A model generated the notes under the pieces. It ran no database searches. It worked only from the letters and a program-made list of their open reading frames with translations, and was not told the origin of the DNA. Shown here in pieces: positions 48,801 through 55,484 of a stretch of 64,000 nucleotides of DNA. Made by a program: the position numbers and the translations under genes. How positions within the stretch are numbered: the first letter of the stretch is position 1; every line of letters begins with the position of its first letter. The stretch comes from Heligmosomoides polygyrus polygyrus. Taxonomy: Eukaryota > Nematoda > Chromadorea > Rhabditida > Heligmosomidae. The DNA lies in the NCBI GenBank assembly GCA_947396885.1, contig OX377206.1:20703114-20767113 (forward strand). Reading direction: 5' to 3'.

Positions 48801-51800
48801 ATCCGCTGGATACCGCAAGTCATGGTATAGGACAAGTACGCATTCATATTGCCTCCACGACATCCCGTAGAAGCAGATTGAGCGGCGGATCCCGCAAGGA
48901 GAATGGCATACGTCTCTCTTATCCTTTATCCTTTACAGCCTCACATCGTTGTGATAGATTAACCGATACTGCGTACCCACTTAGTCTTATGTTACAAATT
49001 GCATCTGCCAATTTCTGTAGTTGAGGGAGTAGATCTGAGCCGTGACGGTGAACCCAAGAATCAGTTCCCAGTACAACATTCCCTATTACCCTTTCCCGAA
49101 CACCAACAACAACACAACGAAAGTTCTTTTCGTCAGTTCTTCCTTCGCCTATTCTGGAAGTAATGAGCTACATGGGGCGAAGTTTTCTGTCCGGTATGGT
49201 GAGAAAAGAGCAAACAAATGCTGACGCTGTCGACTGTTGTACACAGCTGTGAGGTACCCATTTCGTGTTCATCAAGTTTATTGTTGGACAACAGTAAAAT
49301 GTAGGCGATCGTTAGTTTTTTGGAGAAAGCTTTTAGAAGATTTTACTATTTCATATTGCCACAGTTCTGATTGGATTTACAAGCTATAAAATTCTGGATC
49401 AAAAAAAAAATTTGGGTGCAAAACTGTTGGACCAATATTATATTTAAATGAAGAATCCGATCTAAACGCCCTTCAGGAAACTGCTACCAGTTTGGAATTT
49501 CGTATGAAAGACTCTTCTCGTTGCAATTTACAACGGTGTCAAGCCCTTCACCAAATTTTTGCCTTGAGCAGGACTCGAACTGGTTCCTATACACTTCGCA
49601 CCTGCGGACGCGTTGATCAGCTTCAATAGAAACCGCTTAAAAGAGATTAAGGGATCACATTTTACATTGAGTAAGCCAACCTATTGCATAAAAACACCGA
49701 AGACGTCAGAACCTGGTGGTTTTTCAGCAACAAAGGTGCAGTTTTCCGAGTGAATGACGCATCCCAGCAGCGAGGTGGGTGATCGCACGAGCAGAAGTCA
49801 GCCCAAAGTGCAGGCGAACGCGTTCAACTGCTCCCGGGACACATTACACGGAGAGCGGACGAGGAACACCGGGCACAGATTGTGGTGAGAGAACGACCAG
49901 AGTTCATTCCTGAGGGCTGGTGTGAAAGCAAGGCTTTGGAAGTGAAGAAAGCAGCACCTGCACATTGAATCCTTTGCTGCAGAGCTGCTTGACGGCCGCT
50001 GGACTCAGCGCAACTCGTCGCTCACCTGAAAAAGCGTACTTTACTATATAGGAGAACTAGGAGGGGCAGCTAGTAGTGAAGCCGTTCGTAGCGTATTTTT
50101 GAAGCGGATTTACACCGTGTTTCAAAAAGGCGCGTGCAAAGTATTCTCTAACGATGGTCCTTGAGCGTGTAGATAAGAGATACCCAGCAGCAGTAGTAAG
50201 CAGAGGCTAAGGTAAAAAACACGATCCCCATTTAAACAGGCAGTGTTCAGACTCGACCAGATGGTCATGAATCGAAAGTTGCCTTTCAATTTGCCTTTGT
50301 TGCCTTTCAATTTTTTAAAATGTTTTAGGAGTAATGAAAAGATCAAATTATCAAATGATAATAGTAATAGCCGCCATAACGACGTTTTGTTGCGACAAAA
50401 GTTCTAGCACCAGGCGAGTCTCGATCCCGTATCGTCTGCTAACTGGGCAGGAATACTCTTCGCCATTACATCACCGGCGCAGTTTGATCAAACACAACGT
50501 CTACACCTAGTGGAACCAATTAAAAATGAAAATTGCGTCCGATTTACTTAAATAGAATTCAATCTCCTGCCTTCCTACCTTCTATTTTTTCAAACGGGAG
50601 AAAAAGAAGTGAAACTCTTGCAATAATGTATGCCCACAAATCTCTACAAGAAAGTCACGAAACGTATTAGAAACGTTGTTGCGGTAGAAACCATGGCGCA
50701 ATCTCAAGCAAGCACAGAGGGCGAACGAAGCTAGCAATTTCAACCTGAATGTTGCAAAATACATCTGCTATTGTTGTACAGAATGAAATTTTCATCTCAA
50801 CAGGAGATGACTTATTGTAGAAGTTGTGAAGTGGTTAGGATGACAATAAGAGTTGAGGTCAGTGAACGCTTCACTATGCGAGATGCATCTGATTTCCAAC
50901 GCATATCTGTGGATCGAAGTGAACGGGCAGCGAACATATATATCTTGTACAAAGAATTGCGGGAAAAAGACAACGGACCAGACGAATCCGACTCCAAATG
51001 TTATCAGGATGGAGTGGTCTACGGAACTGTTTACGAATTCGAACTCGGTCTAACCTGAGCGAGCCCTACCAGTTGTACCACTCACGCATTTCTGTCTACT
51101 GTTCAAGCAATTGAAATGGTTTACTTACTAAACACGTCGAATACCTACAGTAGTTTTAATGGGGTTAATGCATCATTTTAATAATTAACCTAACAAGATA
51201 TAGATGTGAGAATTACTCGCTCTCTTCAGAGTCCTGAGTACGTTAGCAGGAGTTCAAATGCAGTTCCAGTTGGTGGAGACGCATCTTAGCGATGAGACGA
51301 ACGTGTTCAGAACAACTATCGAGCGCAGTCGTTCCATAGAAAACAACTACATTGACGAAATCAGAAAGGATCATAAGGACATTATTAAGAGTATGTAAGC
51401 ATAGAAGCTTGAGTCAAAACGCTTGCAAATCATTAATTCTCAAAAACAGTATTTTGTCCGTACTACGAATCCGTACTCCAAGGAACTAACTGACTTCATG
51501 CCTCTTGGTTCAAATTCCAATTTGGCGCTGATCTATGTTGAGAAGGGGTTCCAGCCTGCATGCATGTCCTCTACATATTTCTGTCACTTTTACCCTAACC
51601 GTAGCACCGCTAGGCGTCCTTCTAGGGCAATGGTAGATGTGTGAACGTGTTTAGCGCCTTCATTCTTCAAGTTTTTGTACAATTTCTCCGGATATCATGA
51701 AGAAGCATGAAAATAGACCCCGCCCTCGACTTGTACCTTCATTTTTATTTGATTTATCTTTATTTGTTTATAGGTAAAATTTCCACTCTTGCTTTCTATA

Positions 51801-53214
51801 TGCTACTTACACATTACCCAATACACATTGTTGTTACTTAGCTAGCCTACTTGGATAAAATACGATTTTTTGGGCTTCTACCCCGATTAGGAATTCAGAA
51901 ACTGCTACCACCTGGGCAGCCGCGCTGCCGTAGTTTGCTTATTTCGATGTGTTAAGGCTTAATAGGCATGTATAGTTCAGTCGGGCGCGTGTAGCGCAGT
52001 CGGAGGAGGCGCCGGCTGTCGTGTGCACCCGATATCAGCTTCCTGGTTCGGATTTTCCGCCTAGGCCAACCAAGCCTTCCATCCCTCCGGGGTCGGTGAA
52101 TTGGTACCAGACTTATCTGGGAAGGATACAGCGCTGACTTGTTCATCGGCTGGCCACCGCAAGTCATTGTATGGCCAAATACGCATTCAAGTCGCCTCCA
52201 CGACATTCCGTAGAAGTAGAATGCGTGGCGCATCCCAAGAGGGATTGAGTAACGCCGTCCTTTATCCTTATCCTTATAGCTCAGTCGAAGGAGGAGCCGG
52301 CTGTCACGTGCACCCTACACCAGATTCCTGGTTTGGATTTCCGGCCCAGGCCAGCCAAACCTTCCACCCCTCCGGGTTCGGTGAATTAGTACCAGACCTA
52401 TAGGGAAAGGATGCAGCACTGACTTGCTCATCAGCTGACCACCGCTCGTCATTGTATAGGCCAAATGTGCATTCAAATCGCTTCCACAACATCCCGTAGA
52501 AGTAGAATGCGTGGCGTATCTCAAAAGAGAATGATCAACGCCATCCTTTATCCGTGGCTTACTTAGTGTTAGTGTGTCTCTCTTCGCTGCGACATCGTTA
52601 TCCTTATTGCGATGTGTTATTGCTTACATGTGGTGGGATTTCCGTTGCGATATCGTTAAGACGAGGCCTCCAACTAGAATTGCGCCGGAGATCAATGTAA
52701 TTTGGTAATGAACCATAATTCAATTTCCTTCTCAGTCACTGTGCAAGAAGTCAACAAATGACATCATTTCATGGGCCGAGTTCATCTCTTGCAGTTTCAG
52801 GTTTTCTGTTTGCGCACACGATAAAGTACAGCTGCCCAAGTCGTTAGGCTGAATGGTCTCACAAATCCTATGACTTGAATTCAGGTGGTGAAGAAAGACG
52901 GGGGTTAGACTACATATACCTCTGTAACAGAGTTTTAGCACCGATTAGCGTAGAAAATATAGTTCACTACAAAAAGTAGTTTGAAGACTGGAATTTTGGG
53001 GAGAGGACTCTTTGTGACCGAAATACGTACTTCTACAAAATCACAGTGGACGGTTCGAAGCCACAAGAGCAAGGTGGCCGAACCACTTACCCTCGAAAGT
53101 CTCCTTGACGGCGGCGACGGTGAGCTTGTTCAGGGCGACGCCGTCAGATTGGGTGCAGAACAGCCGTCGGGCTATCGGTCGGGTGGTTACCCGAAAGTAC
53201 GTGAGACGATGCAT
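27668..53214 (-). CDS. nnt-1: NAD(P) transhydrogenase, mitochondrial; 21 exons, 3' end not in view
   Basis: Mitochondrial inner-membrane enzyme that couples hydride transfer between NADH and NADP+ to proton translocation. Coding exons, 5' to 3' on the minus strand: 53214-53091, 50025-49958, 43990-43880, 43081-42920, 42824-42714, 42634-42560, 42358-42212, 42149-42051, 41988-41777, 40441-40342, 40058-39987, 39949-39832, 39757-39668, 38079-37972, 36121-35999, 35267-35188, 35090-34982, 33242-33109, 33045-32928, 28016-27924, 27856-27668. All junctions are GT..AG and keep frame; total 814 codons plus one base. Seen: basic presequence, domain I with the [13 protein letters not shown] dinucleotide-binding loop, and domain II helices with the family signatures [17 protein letters not shown] and [12 protein letters not shown]. 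Family members have about 1040-1090 residues, so roughly 250 C-terminal residues (last helices and NADP-binding domain III) are missing. There are no internal stops. The gene name rests on recognised family sequence; the exon model is by eye. Confidence 0.93.
27924..28016 (-). CDS. nnt-1: NNT exon 20 (domain II)
   Basis: 93 nt. Encodes [20 protein letters not shown] and LQG, a conserved domain II helix. The acceptor ACATTTAG restores the Ala codon split after exon 19. Confidence 0.95.
28287..28712. repeat. 52-bp tandem satellite inside an NNT intron
   Basis: Units starting GATCTAACCTAAGTGAGGTA recur at 28329, 28381, 28433, 28485, 28537 and 28589, exactly 52 bases apart, with few differences. 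A leader of about 42 bp, CTACCACTATATAATTGAG plus TTAGCGGTCGATGACG, precedes the array at 28287 and is repeated after it at 28622, so the whole is a higher-order duplication. The leader string occurs again, doubled, near 30320. Confidence 0.92.
28780..29110 (+). repeat. Minisatellite and G-rich block, second locus
   Basis: Contains GATTCAGAAGCCGACTTCGT and TTAGAAGATGTGACGCCGAC units and purine-rich GGGACCAGTAGGG units with a run of G near 28918. Same composition and order as the 9.77-10.65 kb repeat. Confidence 0.75.
29111..29760 (+). repeat. Purine-rich repeat, continuation
   Basis: Further GATTCTGAATACGTGTCACC-type units (near 29405) and GAGGACCACTAAGGAGG and GGGACCAGTAAG purine-rich units, with G runs near 29195 and 29540. 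Open frames on the Pro/Leu-rich complementary strand follow from the base bias. Confidence 0.75.
29997..30033. repeat. Hairpin, copy 1 of 2
   Basis: AAGTGCGAGACACGCC, loop GTTA, GGCGTGGCGGAGCACTT. Almost the same hairpin recurs at 31398-31434. Possibly the structured end of a transposon. Confidence 0.7.
30502..31165. repeat. About 177-bp tandem repeat, nearly four units
   Basis: Unit starts at 30502, 30680, 30856 and 31034 (periods 178, 176, 178). Each holds AGAGGAAGCGCATCCTCCTC, CTTGACACAACG and two AGTCAGAAGA/AGTCCAGAAGACGG cores related to the GATTCAGAAGA minisatellite. The minus strand is open across units and would read as repeats of about 59 residues with [17 protein letters not shown]. 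The single-base period differences break any one frame, so this is not a protein repeat under selection. Confidence 0.9.
31239..31320. repeat. Perfectible 39-bp-arm hairpin
   Basis: CCCATGTTGAACGG at 31239 pairs with CCGTTCAACATGGG ending at 31320. The arms continue through GTTTACCCGCG and CGCGGGCAACG to a tight loop near 31279. The right arm also occurs at 30465-30506, at the start of the 177-bp array. Confidence 0.8.
31398..31434. repeat. Hairpin, copy 2 of 2
   Basis: AAGTGCGAGACACGCC, loop GTTA, GGCGTGTCGTAGCACTT, just after a smaller CCCGC-GAA-GCGGG hairpin. Pairs with the copy at 29997-30033. Confidence 0.7.
32485..32742 (-). mobile_element. tRNA-derived SINE copy in an NNT intron
   Basis: Minus-strand head TTGTAGCGCAGCCGG, B box GGTTCGGATTTCCC, and body ending at CCACGCATTCCACTTC (read on plus). 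The 3' tail is shortened. Opposite the gene's own exons only in position, since NNT is also on the minus strand. Confidence 0.85.
32928..33045 (-). CDS. nnt-1: NNT exon 19 (domain II)
   Basis: 118 nt. Encodes [19 protein letters not shown] and then a helix ending [10 protein letters not shown]. The [12 protein letters not shown] motif is near-invariant. Donor GTTAGTT. The downstream intron is about 4.9 kb and full of repeats. Confidence 0.96.
33109..33242 (-). CDS. nnt-1: NNT exon 18 (domain II)
   Basis: 134 nt. Encodes [16 protein letters not shown] and a second helix ending [10 protein letters not shown]. The [11 protein letters not shown] segment is a strong family match. The mariner at 33591-34711 lies in the upstream intron. 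Confidence 0.95.
33591..34711 (+). mobile_element. Mariner in NNT intron 17
   Basis: Right end (reverse complement) CTAGGGTGTCCGGAAAATTT. The left end is badly diverged (TAGGTTACGAAAATCC), so the start is approximate. It sits antisense to NNT in a 1.74 kb intron and does not disturb exons 17 or 18. Confidence 0.75.
33620..34627 (+). pseudogene. Mariner transposase, degenerate
   Basis: ATG at 33620 opens [19 protein letters not shown] and reads [20 protein letters not shown]. After a stop and frame changes: [23 protein letters not shown] (first Asp), [15 protein letters not shown] (second Asp) and [11 protein letters not shown] (third Asp). At least two stops and a frameshift make it inactive. 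A third mariner lineage in this window. Confidence 0.82.
34982..35090 (-). CDS. nnt-1: NNT exon 17 (domain II)
   Basis: 109 nt. Encodes [20 protein letters not shown] and then GNALG, matching the conserved [16 protein letters not shown] segment. Acceptor TTCTAG. The upstream residues [11 protein letters not shown] are divergent, so the exon start is slightly less certain. Confidence 0.9.
35188..35267 (-). CDS. nnt-1: NNT exon 16 (domain II)
   Basis: 80 nt, 26 codons after the split Gly. Encodes [20 protein letters not shown], matching the loop and helix that follow the previous exon in animal enzymes. Donor GTGAGC. Confidence 0.93.
35644..35803. mobile_element. Harbinger-like MITE in an NNT intron
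   Basis: 160 bp flanked by TAA (35641-35643 and 35804-35806). The first 25 bases, GGCCTCTGTTATACTCCCGC and on, match the reverse complement of the last 25 with one mismatch, and complementarity continues inward through CCGCGGA. The 3-bp TAA target and GGCC start fit PIF/Harbinger-type MITEs. Non-coding. Confidence 0.85.
35999..36121 (-). CDS. nnt-1: NNT exon 15 (domain II)
   Basis: 123 nt. Encodes [20 protein letters not shown] and then DMFKRK. The [21 protein letters not shown] pattern is diagnostic of the membrane domain. Confidence 0.95.
37353..37841. repeat. 490-bp palindrome with a tRNA-like head at each end
   Basis: The left half (37353-37585) and the right half (37595-37841) are imperfect reverse complements over about 220 bp, with a tiny loop. 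Each outer part holds pol III-like boxes: A at 37384-37395 (TGGTGCAGCCGG) and B at 37434-37444 (GAGTTCGAGTC) on the plus strand; A at 37797-37808 and B at 37747-37757 on the minus strand. This may be two SINEs joined tail to tail or a foldback element. Located in an NNT intron. Confidence 0.75.
37972..38079 (-). CDS. nnt-1: NNT exon 14 (domain II)
   Basis: 108 nt. Encodes [20 protein letters not shown], the most diagnostic domain II motif; its His residue lies in the proton channel in studied enzymes. Followed by a Gly/Ala-rich helix. Confidence 0.96.
38388..38480 (+). mobile_element. SINE fragment
   Basis: Only the 3' body is recognisable: CCAGTTGTTGCATAAGCCAA, AAATGCATTCAAATCG and CCACGAAGTTCC. 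Strongly decayed. Confidence 0.5.
38930..39075. repeat. AT-rich low-complexity tract
   Basis: ATAATAATAACAATG and TTATTATTATAAC-like units in an NNT intron. The Ile/Val-rich antisense frame here is a composition artefact. Confidence 0.8.
39160..39215 (+). mobile_element. SINE fragment
   Basis: Recognised only from GTAGAGGTGAATGCATGGCGCATTC-like sequence (39182-39206), matching the 3' body of the family. Very short. Confidence 0.4.
39668..39757 (-). CDS. nnt-1: NNT exon 13 (domain II)
   Basis: 90 nt. Encodes [20 protein letters not shown] and then FALAGIVG. The ASPN motif and following hydrophobic helix match domain II. Confidence 0.92.
39832..39949 (-). CDS. nnt-1: NNT exon 12 (linker to membrane domain)
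   Basis: 118 nt. Encodes a variable linker and then [16 protein letters not shown], which corresponds to the start of the first membrane segment region. Acceptor CTCTTTCTCCAG, donor GTACGG. Confidence 0.85.
39987..40058 (-). CDS. nnt-1: NNT exon 11 (linker to membrane domain)
   Basis: 72 nt, 24 codons: [18 protein letters not shown] followed by a Pro-rich tail. The donor GTAAAG at 39986 gives a 37-nt intron. Reading straight through would break the frame, so an intron is required here. Confidence 0.82.
40342..40441 (-). CDS. nnt-1: NNT exon 10 (end of domain I)
   Basis: 100 nt. Encodes [17 protein letters not shown], the conserved end of the Rossmann domain, then [12 protein letters not shown]. 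The donor GTAGGTCACC was chosen because it joins ADE directly to VVRG in the next exon. Confidence 0.9.
40525..40819 (-). mobile_element. tRNA-derived SINE with intact target duplication
   Basis: Full copy, minus strand. Flanked by a perfect 12-bp direct repeat, ACCAATAATATA, at 40513-40524 and 40820-40831. Head GTGTAGCGCAGTTGG, B-box region GCATCGGATTTCC-like, and tail of TCCTTTATCC. With the copy at 7031 it fixes the element boundaries. Lies in the intron between NNT exons 9 and 10. Confidence 0.92.
41320..41462 (+). mobile_element. SINE 3' fragment
   Basis: GACGCATTCAAATAGATTC, then GATATTCCGCAGAAG, GAATGCGTGGCG and GTCCTTTA follow the family order. The head is missing. Confidence 0.6.
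41777..41988 (-). CDS. nnt-1: NNT exon 9 (domain I)
   Basis: 212 nt, ending with a codon split after two bases. Contains [19 protein letters not shown] and [16 protein letters not shown], both family signatures. The split Arg codon joins exon 10. Confidence 0.95.
42051..42149 (-). CDS. nnt-1: NNT exon 8 (domain I)
   Basis: 99 nt, 33 codons. Encodes [20 protein letters not shown], one of the most conserved stretches of transhydrogenase and alanine dehydrogenase domain I. Confidence 0.95.
42212..42358 (-). CDS. nnt-1: NNT exon 7 (domain I)
   Basis: 147 nt, 49 codons. Encodes [20 protein letters not shown] and then [12 protein letters not shown]. The GFDTR stretch follows the glycine-rich loop, and the GYAKEMS part is the mobile loop that closes over NAD(H) in this family. 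Confidence 0.95.
42560..42634 (-). CDS. nnt-1: NNT exon 6 (NAD-binding loop)
   Basis: 75 nt, 25 codons. Carries the glycine-rich dinucleotide-binding motif in [17 protein letters not shown]. Preceded by a purine-poor acceptor tract and followed by donor GTTAG. Confidence 0.95.
42714..42824 (-). CDS. nnt-1: NNT exon 5 (domain I)
   Basis: 111 nt, 37 codons. Encodes [19 protein letters not shown], the conserved segment just before the NAD-binding loop, ending [11 protein letters not shown]. Confidence 0.93.
42920..43081 (-). CDS. nnt-1: NNT exon 4 (domain I)
   Basis: 162 nt, 54 codons. Contains the [12 protein letters not shown] and [12 protein letters not shown] segments, typical of the domain I region that precedes the Rossmann fold. 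Donor GTGAACATT. Confidence 0.92.
43880..43990 (-). CDS. nnt-1: NNT exon 3 (domain I)
   Basis: 111 nt, phase 0 at both ends. Encodes [16 protein letters not shown] and the following 21 residues. The VE.GAG....SD..Y..GA pattern is a domain I hallmark. Donor GTATGCG. Confidence 0.92.
44559..45761. mobile_element. 1.2 kb four-unit foldback element
   Basis: Termini ACAGGGTGTCTCAAAAAATG and (reverse complement) ACAGAGTGTCTCGAAAAATT. Inverted arms run about 500 bp each. Within each arm the outer unit (CACTGTTTGAAAGGTGATAA...) and the inner unit (GCTTGCAAAAAATGCAGGTT...) resemble each other, so the element reads a, b, b-reversed, a-reversed around a unique centre (about 45100-45230). No transposase or clear target duplication. 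Lies in NNT intron 2. Confidence 0.75.
45980..46243 (-). mobile_element. tRNA-derived SINE copy
   Basis: Minus strand: body ACCGGGGTGCGAGATCCGAG region in place of the B box, and the ATTGTATGGACCAG and GAATGCGTGGCGCATCCC blocks. Flanks share an imperfect AAATATAAAGAT / AAATAATAAGAT repeat. Confidence 0.75.
46500..46795 (+). pseudogene. RTE reverse transcriptase C-terminal remnant
   Basis: Reads [19 protein letters not shown], a stop, [11 protein letters not shown], a stop, WTRAATIW and PHFFVKPLE in one frame. The order and spacing match the RTE C-terminal region (LGVTRF..LR.GI.S..LR, RWAGHVMR..D.RWT.A...W, FF.K.L). Same family type as 19335-20140, within NNT intron 2, antisense to the gene. 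Confidence 0.6.
46796..48650. other. No recognised gene (NNT intron 2)
   Basis: Intronic sequence with short open frames only. No exon of a second gene or terminal repeat was recognised. Confidence 0.4.
48652..48934 (+). mobile_element. tRNA-derived SINE copy
   Basis: A box GAGTAGCGCATCGATTG, a well-kept B box TGGTTCGAATTTCCC, body GTACGCATTCATATTGCC, and tail CTTATCCTTTATCC. Antisense to NNT. Confidence 0.85.
49565..49625 (-). other. tRNA-like sequence
   Basis: On the minus strand CCAGTTCGAGTCCTG is a near-perfect B box (49571-49580 core). Upstream GATCAACGCGTCCGC is only a weak A-box and D-arm candidate. Likely a pseudo-tRNA or SINE head. Confidence 0.35.
49958..50025 (-). CDS. nnt-1: NNT exon 2 (domain I, N-terminal)
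   Basis: 68 nt. Encodes the [20 protein letters not shown] segment, matching the conserved RVALSP..V..L...GF pattern of transhydrogenase and alanine dehydrogenase domain I. Acceptor TTTTTCAG, donor GTGCTG. The intron before it is about 3.1 kb and the one after it about 6 kb. Confidence 0.9.
50406..50482 (-). other. tRNA-like sequence, possible pseudo-tRNA
   Basis: Minus strand starts GCGCCGG and ends CCTGGTGC, which pair with wobbles as an acceptor stem. CTGC-CCAGTTA-GCAG forms an anticodon stem-loop. GGGATCGAGACTC stands where the T arm would be. The T loop lacks the TTC start, so it is probably inactive. Confidence 0.4.
51030..51090 (-). other. tRNA-like sequence with A and B boxes
   Basis: Minus strand TGGTACAACTGG (51070-51081) and GAGTTCGAATTC (51035-51046). 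The spacing fits a short tRNA-like head; flanks show no acceptor stem. Confidence 0.45.
51984..52275 (+). mobile_element. tRNA-derived SINE, best-preserved copy, nested
   Basis: 292 bp. A box TAGCGCAGTCGG at 51992-52003, B box at 52045-52055 (GGTTCGGATTT), body, and tail TCCTTTATCCTTATCC. Left flank TATAGTTCAGTCG (51971-51983) and right flank TATAGCTCAGTCG (52274-52286) form a 12-of-13 target duplication that lies in the A-box area of the older copy that follows. Confidence 0.92.
52276..52554 (+). mobile_element. tRNA-derived SINE, older copy hit by another
   Basis: Starts TAGCTCAGTCGAAGGAGGAG and carries the B box GGTTTGGATTTCC, the full body and the end ATCCTTTATCC. Its 5' tip (GGCATGTATAGTTCAG) lies on the other side of the inserted copy at 51984-52275. 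Confidence 0.88.
53091..53214 (-). CDS. nnt-1: NNT exon 1: start codon and mitochondrial presequence
   Basis: Starts at ATG 53214 and encodes 41 residues plus one base. The first 20 residues contain five arginines, no acidic residue and many hydroxylated residues, as in a matrix-targeting peptide. They are followed by [14 protein letters not shown], the start of transhydrogenase domain I. Donor GTAAGTGG. A possible acceptor (TTCTCCAG) lies 17 bases upstream of the ATG and could receive a spliced leader; this is an inference. Confidence 0.9.
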
Positions 53215-53463
53215 GGCCGGTCAGGGACGTCTGGAGAATCTCGGCAGCAGACGAAGACGACCACCAGCGTCGAACTCTGCTGTGCATGCGATGAAGCGAT
53301 CAATGCCTGCCCACACCGCGTGTGGCACACCCGCCCTCTGTGCTGACCGCTGCTCTACGACAACATCACGTCGACACTCTCACACGTACACCGTCGAGAC
53401 CGACATCGTCGAAATCCCTGCGTCCGGCGACGACCACGACGGAGCGAACTGTTCTACCGGTAG

Positions 53464-53553
53464 CCGTCGAGTAACGAACGGACAGAAATCAAGGACAATG
53501 CGCCACAGCGACCACTGATACCGCGGTCAGCTGATGTGTTCGTTACTCGACGG
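53464..53553. repeat. Perfect 16-bp inverted repeat upstream of NNT
   Basis: CCGTCGAGTAACGAAC at 53464-53479 is repeated in reverse complement at 53538-53553, separated by 58 bases. It lies 250-340 bases upstream of the NNT start codon in a locally GC-rich, repeat-poor stretch. It could be part of the promoter or a small hairpin element; the sequence does not decide. Confidence 0.6.
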
Positions 53554-53996
53554 AAATGGGTGGTCGGCCACCATGGAGAAGGTGATCTATGGCAATCCAT
53601 ATACAATCAATCCCACCCGTTCTGTGTGTCCATTCTGACTGAAATCCCCCGGTGGTCGAAGTTGGGATAGGGTCCAGCTGCCTGAGCATTGCACGTAAGG
53701 TCCCTAACAGCAGGATGTAGTGGCCAATGCCTTCAATTTCCTTCCGCAGGGAATAGACCCATTTCGGACGATGGATGGCCATACAGGGGTAACATGCTTT
53801 TCTTATGTGGTCGATTGACGCCAAATCGTGTGGCATAAGCCATGAAGCTGCACTCCGCCATACTCGCGGGGACGATTACAATGGTATGCTCGCCGACATT
53901 AGCGAATGCCAAAGTTAGTAAATTCGAAACACAGTCAAGTGAGTTCATTTGATTGAAACTGTGATTACGGTGAGGTATGGTCAAAGTTGACTCCAA
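53554..53996 (-). other. Unassigned upstream region with overlapping open frames
   Basis: Two minus-strand frames (53543-53836, 97 codons; 53733-53996, 87 codons) stay open upstream of NNT. Neither shows a domain, signal peptide or splice context that I can support. Probably chance frames. Confidence 0.25.
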
Positions 53997-54009
53997 TCAG
54001 TCTCTTCAT

Positions 54010-54270
54010 ATGTGGACTGCGCCACACATTCCACGTTTGCAGAATATCGCAGAGGCAGTTGAAAATGCTTTCGGCTCATGCTCTAATCTGCATTGCAAAA
54101 CCGGGAGATGGGAGAGTGTTTCATTATTCGAAGACAACTTTGGTACCAATTTACTCACCCCGAAGGGATAGAAAGTTTTATTGGTCTGAGCAGTACCCGA
54201 ACCGAGAACCCCGCTTCGGAATGCAAACGCCAGCCTGCGCCTCCTTCGACTGCGCTATCACCCCCACGCG
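54010..54270 (-). mobile_element. tRNA-derived SINE, diverged copy
   Basis: Plus-strand text GACTGCGCCACACATTCCAC ... GGTACCAATTTACTCACCCC ... CCTTCGACTGCGCTATC follows the family order in reverse. The B box is retained as GGTTCGGGTACTGC. Confidence 0.75.
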
Positions 54271-54337
54271 GGAGTCTGTGGTGATGTAAAGGTGAGTCTC
54301 GATATCAGAGAACAGTTGTCTGCACTAATTAGTTTGA

Positions 54338-54790
54338 ATGTCGAATGCGCCAGGCATTGCACTTCTATGGAATGTCGTGGACGCAACTGGCCTGCACACT
54401 AAGAGGTGGTTGCCAGCCGATGAGCAACTTAGCATTAGCTTCGGTGCAAGTCCAGAGGGAGCGCTTCATAACACCCAGAGAATTTTTCCAAAAATCCAAA
54501 AATCTATAGTGTGAAAGTACTAAACACAACACTCCTGCGTATCAACCATGACCATCGAAGATCACCTGCCCTAGCTACAGATAGCTACGCGACAAAGCTG
54601 ACAGAAATAGAGGGGGTGACCCCACTATATTTGCGACATGAGTATTTTATCATTCTCAAGGAAGTCTTGTACAACTTCGCCCATCTTAGATGTGGAGGCT
54701 TGGTTGGCATGGGTGGGAGCCGAACCATGGATTGCTTTGATGAGGTGGGGAAGCGGCCATCAGCGTCTCCTCCGACTGCAGTATGTACAG
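54338..54790 (-). mobile_element. SINE split by unrelated sequence
   Basis: The 3' half (54338-54432: GAATGCGCCAGGCATTGCAC ... GCCAGCCGATGAGCAAC) and the 5' half (54693-54790: GGCTTGGTTGGCATGGGTGG ... CTCCTCCGACTGCAG) are in the right order and orientation for one copy. About 260 bp of other sequence separates them and replaces the middle. Confidence 0.55.
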
Positions 54791-55484
54791 GCGTGCAGCA
54801 TCGCACTAATGCTTCGGATTACATTTCGCCAACAACCACTATTCACAGACTTTCCTTTTTACATTTTCACAAAATCGTATGTAGACTACGTGAACTATAA
54901 TAGCATGTTTCCTTATAACAACATATACTAAATAAATAATTTTTTCCACTGAAAATTGAAGTTCGTCATTAACAATCGGCTTGCTGAATCGAGTTGTTAA
55001 AACATTGAATTGCATTCAATTGATTCTTCAAATCTATAAAGTAATGCTGTCCATTGCTATTGAGCGAGAGAGCATTACACGTAATCGATGTCCCAAGAAG
55101 GATTTGAAACCCAAAAGGCCCTACGTTACTCACTCAACACGTGGTACCAAGGGTGTTCGACTAGGGCGTAGGAATTTCTAGTCCTGGCTAGGAAAACTGG
55201 ATATTAGCAAGTTACTAAATGGTGGAAAAAAGTGTAAAACGTAAAGTGCGCACACTATCAAATACTTCCACTCCTCCTAGGTACAAATCTATAGTGAGGT
55301 GGCAAAACCGTACACTGATGCGGTAACGTGCGACGCGACTTCTCAAATCAGAAAATAATTCTTCAGATTTGCAACGTTCTCATTTGCTTCTCGTAATCGT
55401 TTCGGTGGTTTTAGAAGAAATCAGATTCATAGTGCATCTTCAAAAAACTACAAGGCTGTTTTATGAAAAGATACAAGCTGCTGA

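Noticed and set aside
50406..50482. Functional tRNA-Thr (AGT)
   Set aside because: The acceptor and anticodon stems can be drawn, but the T loop lacks its conserved start and pairs poorly.
51952..52233. 93-codon minus-strand frame conserved in several places
   Set aside because: Antisense of the SINE; conservation comes from the element.
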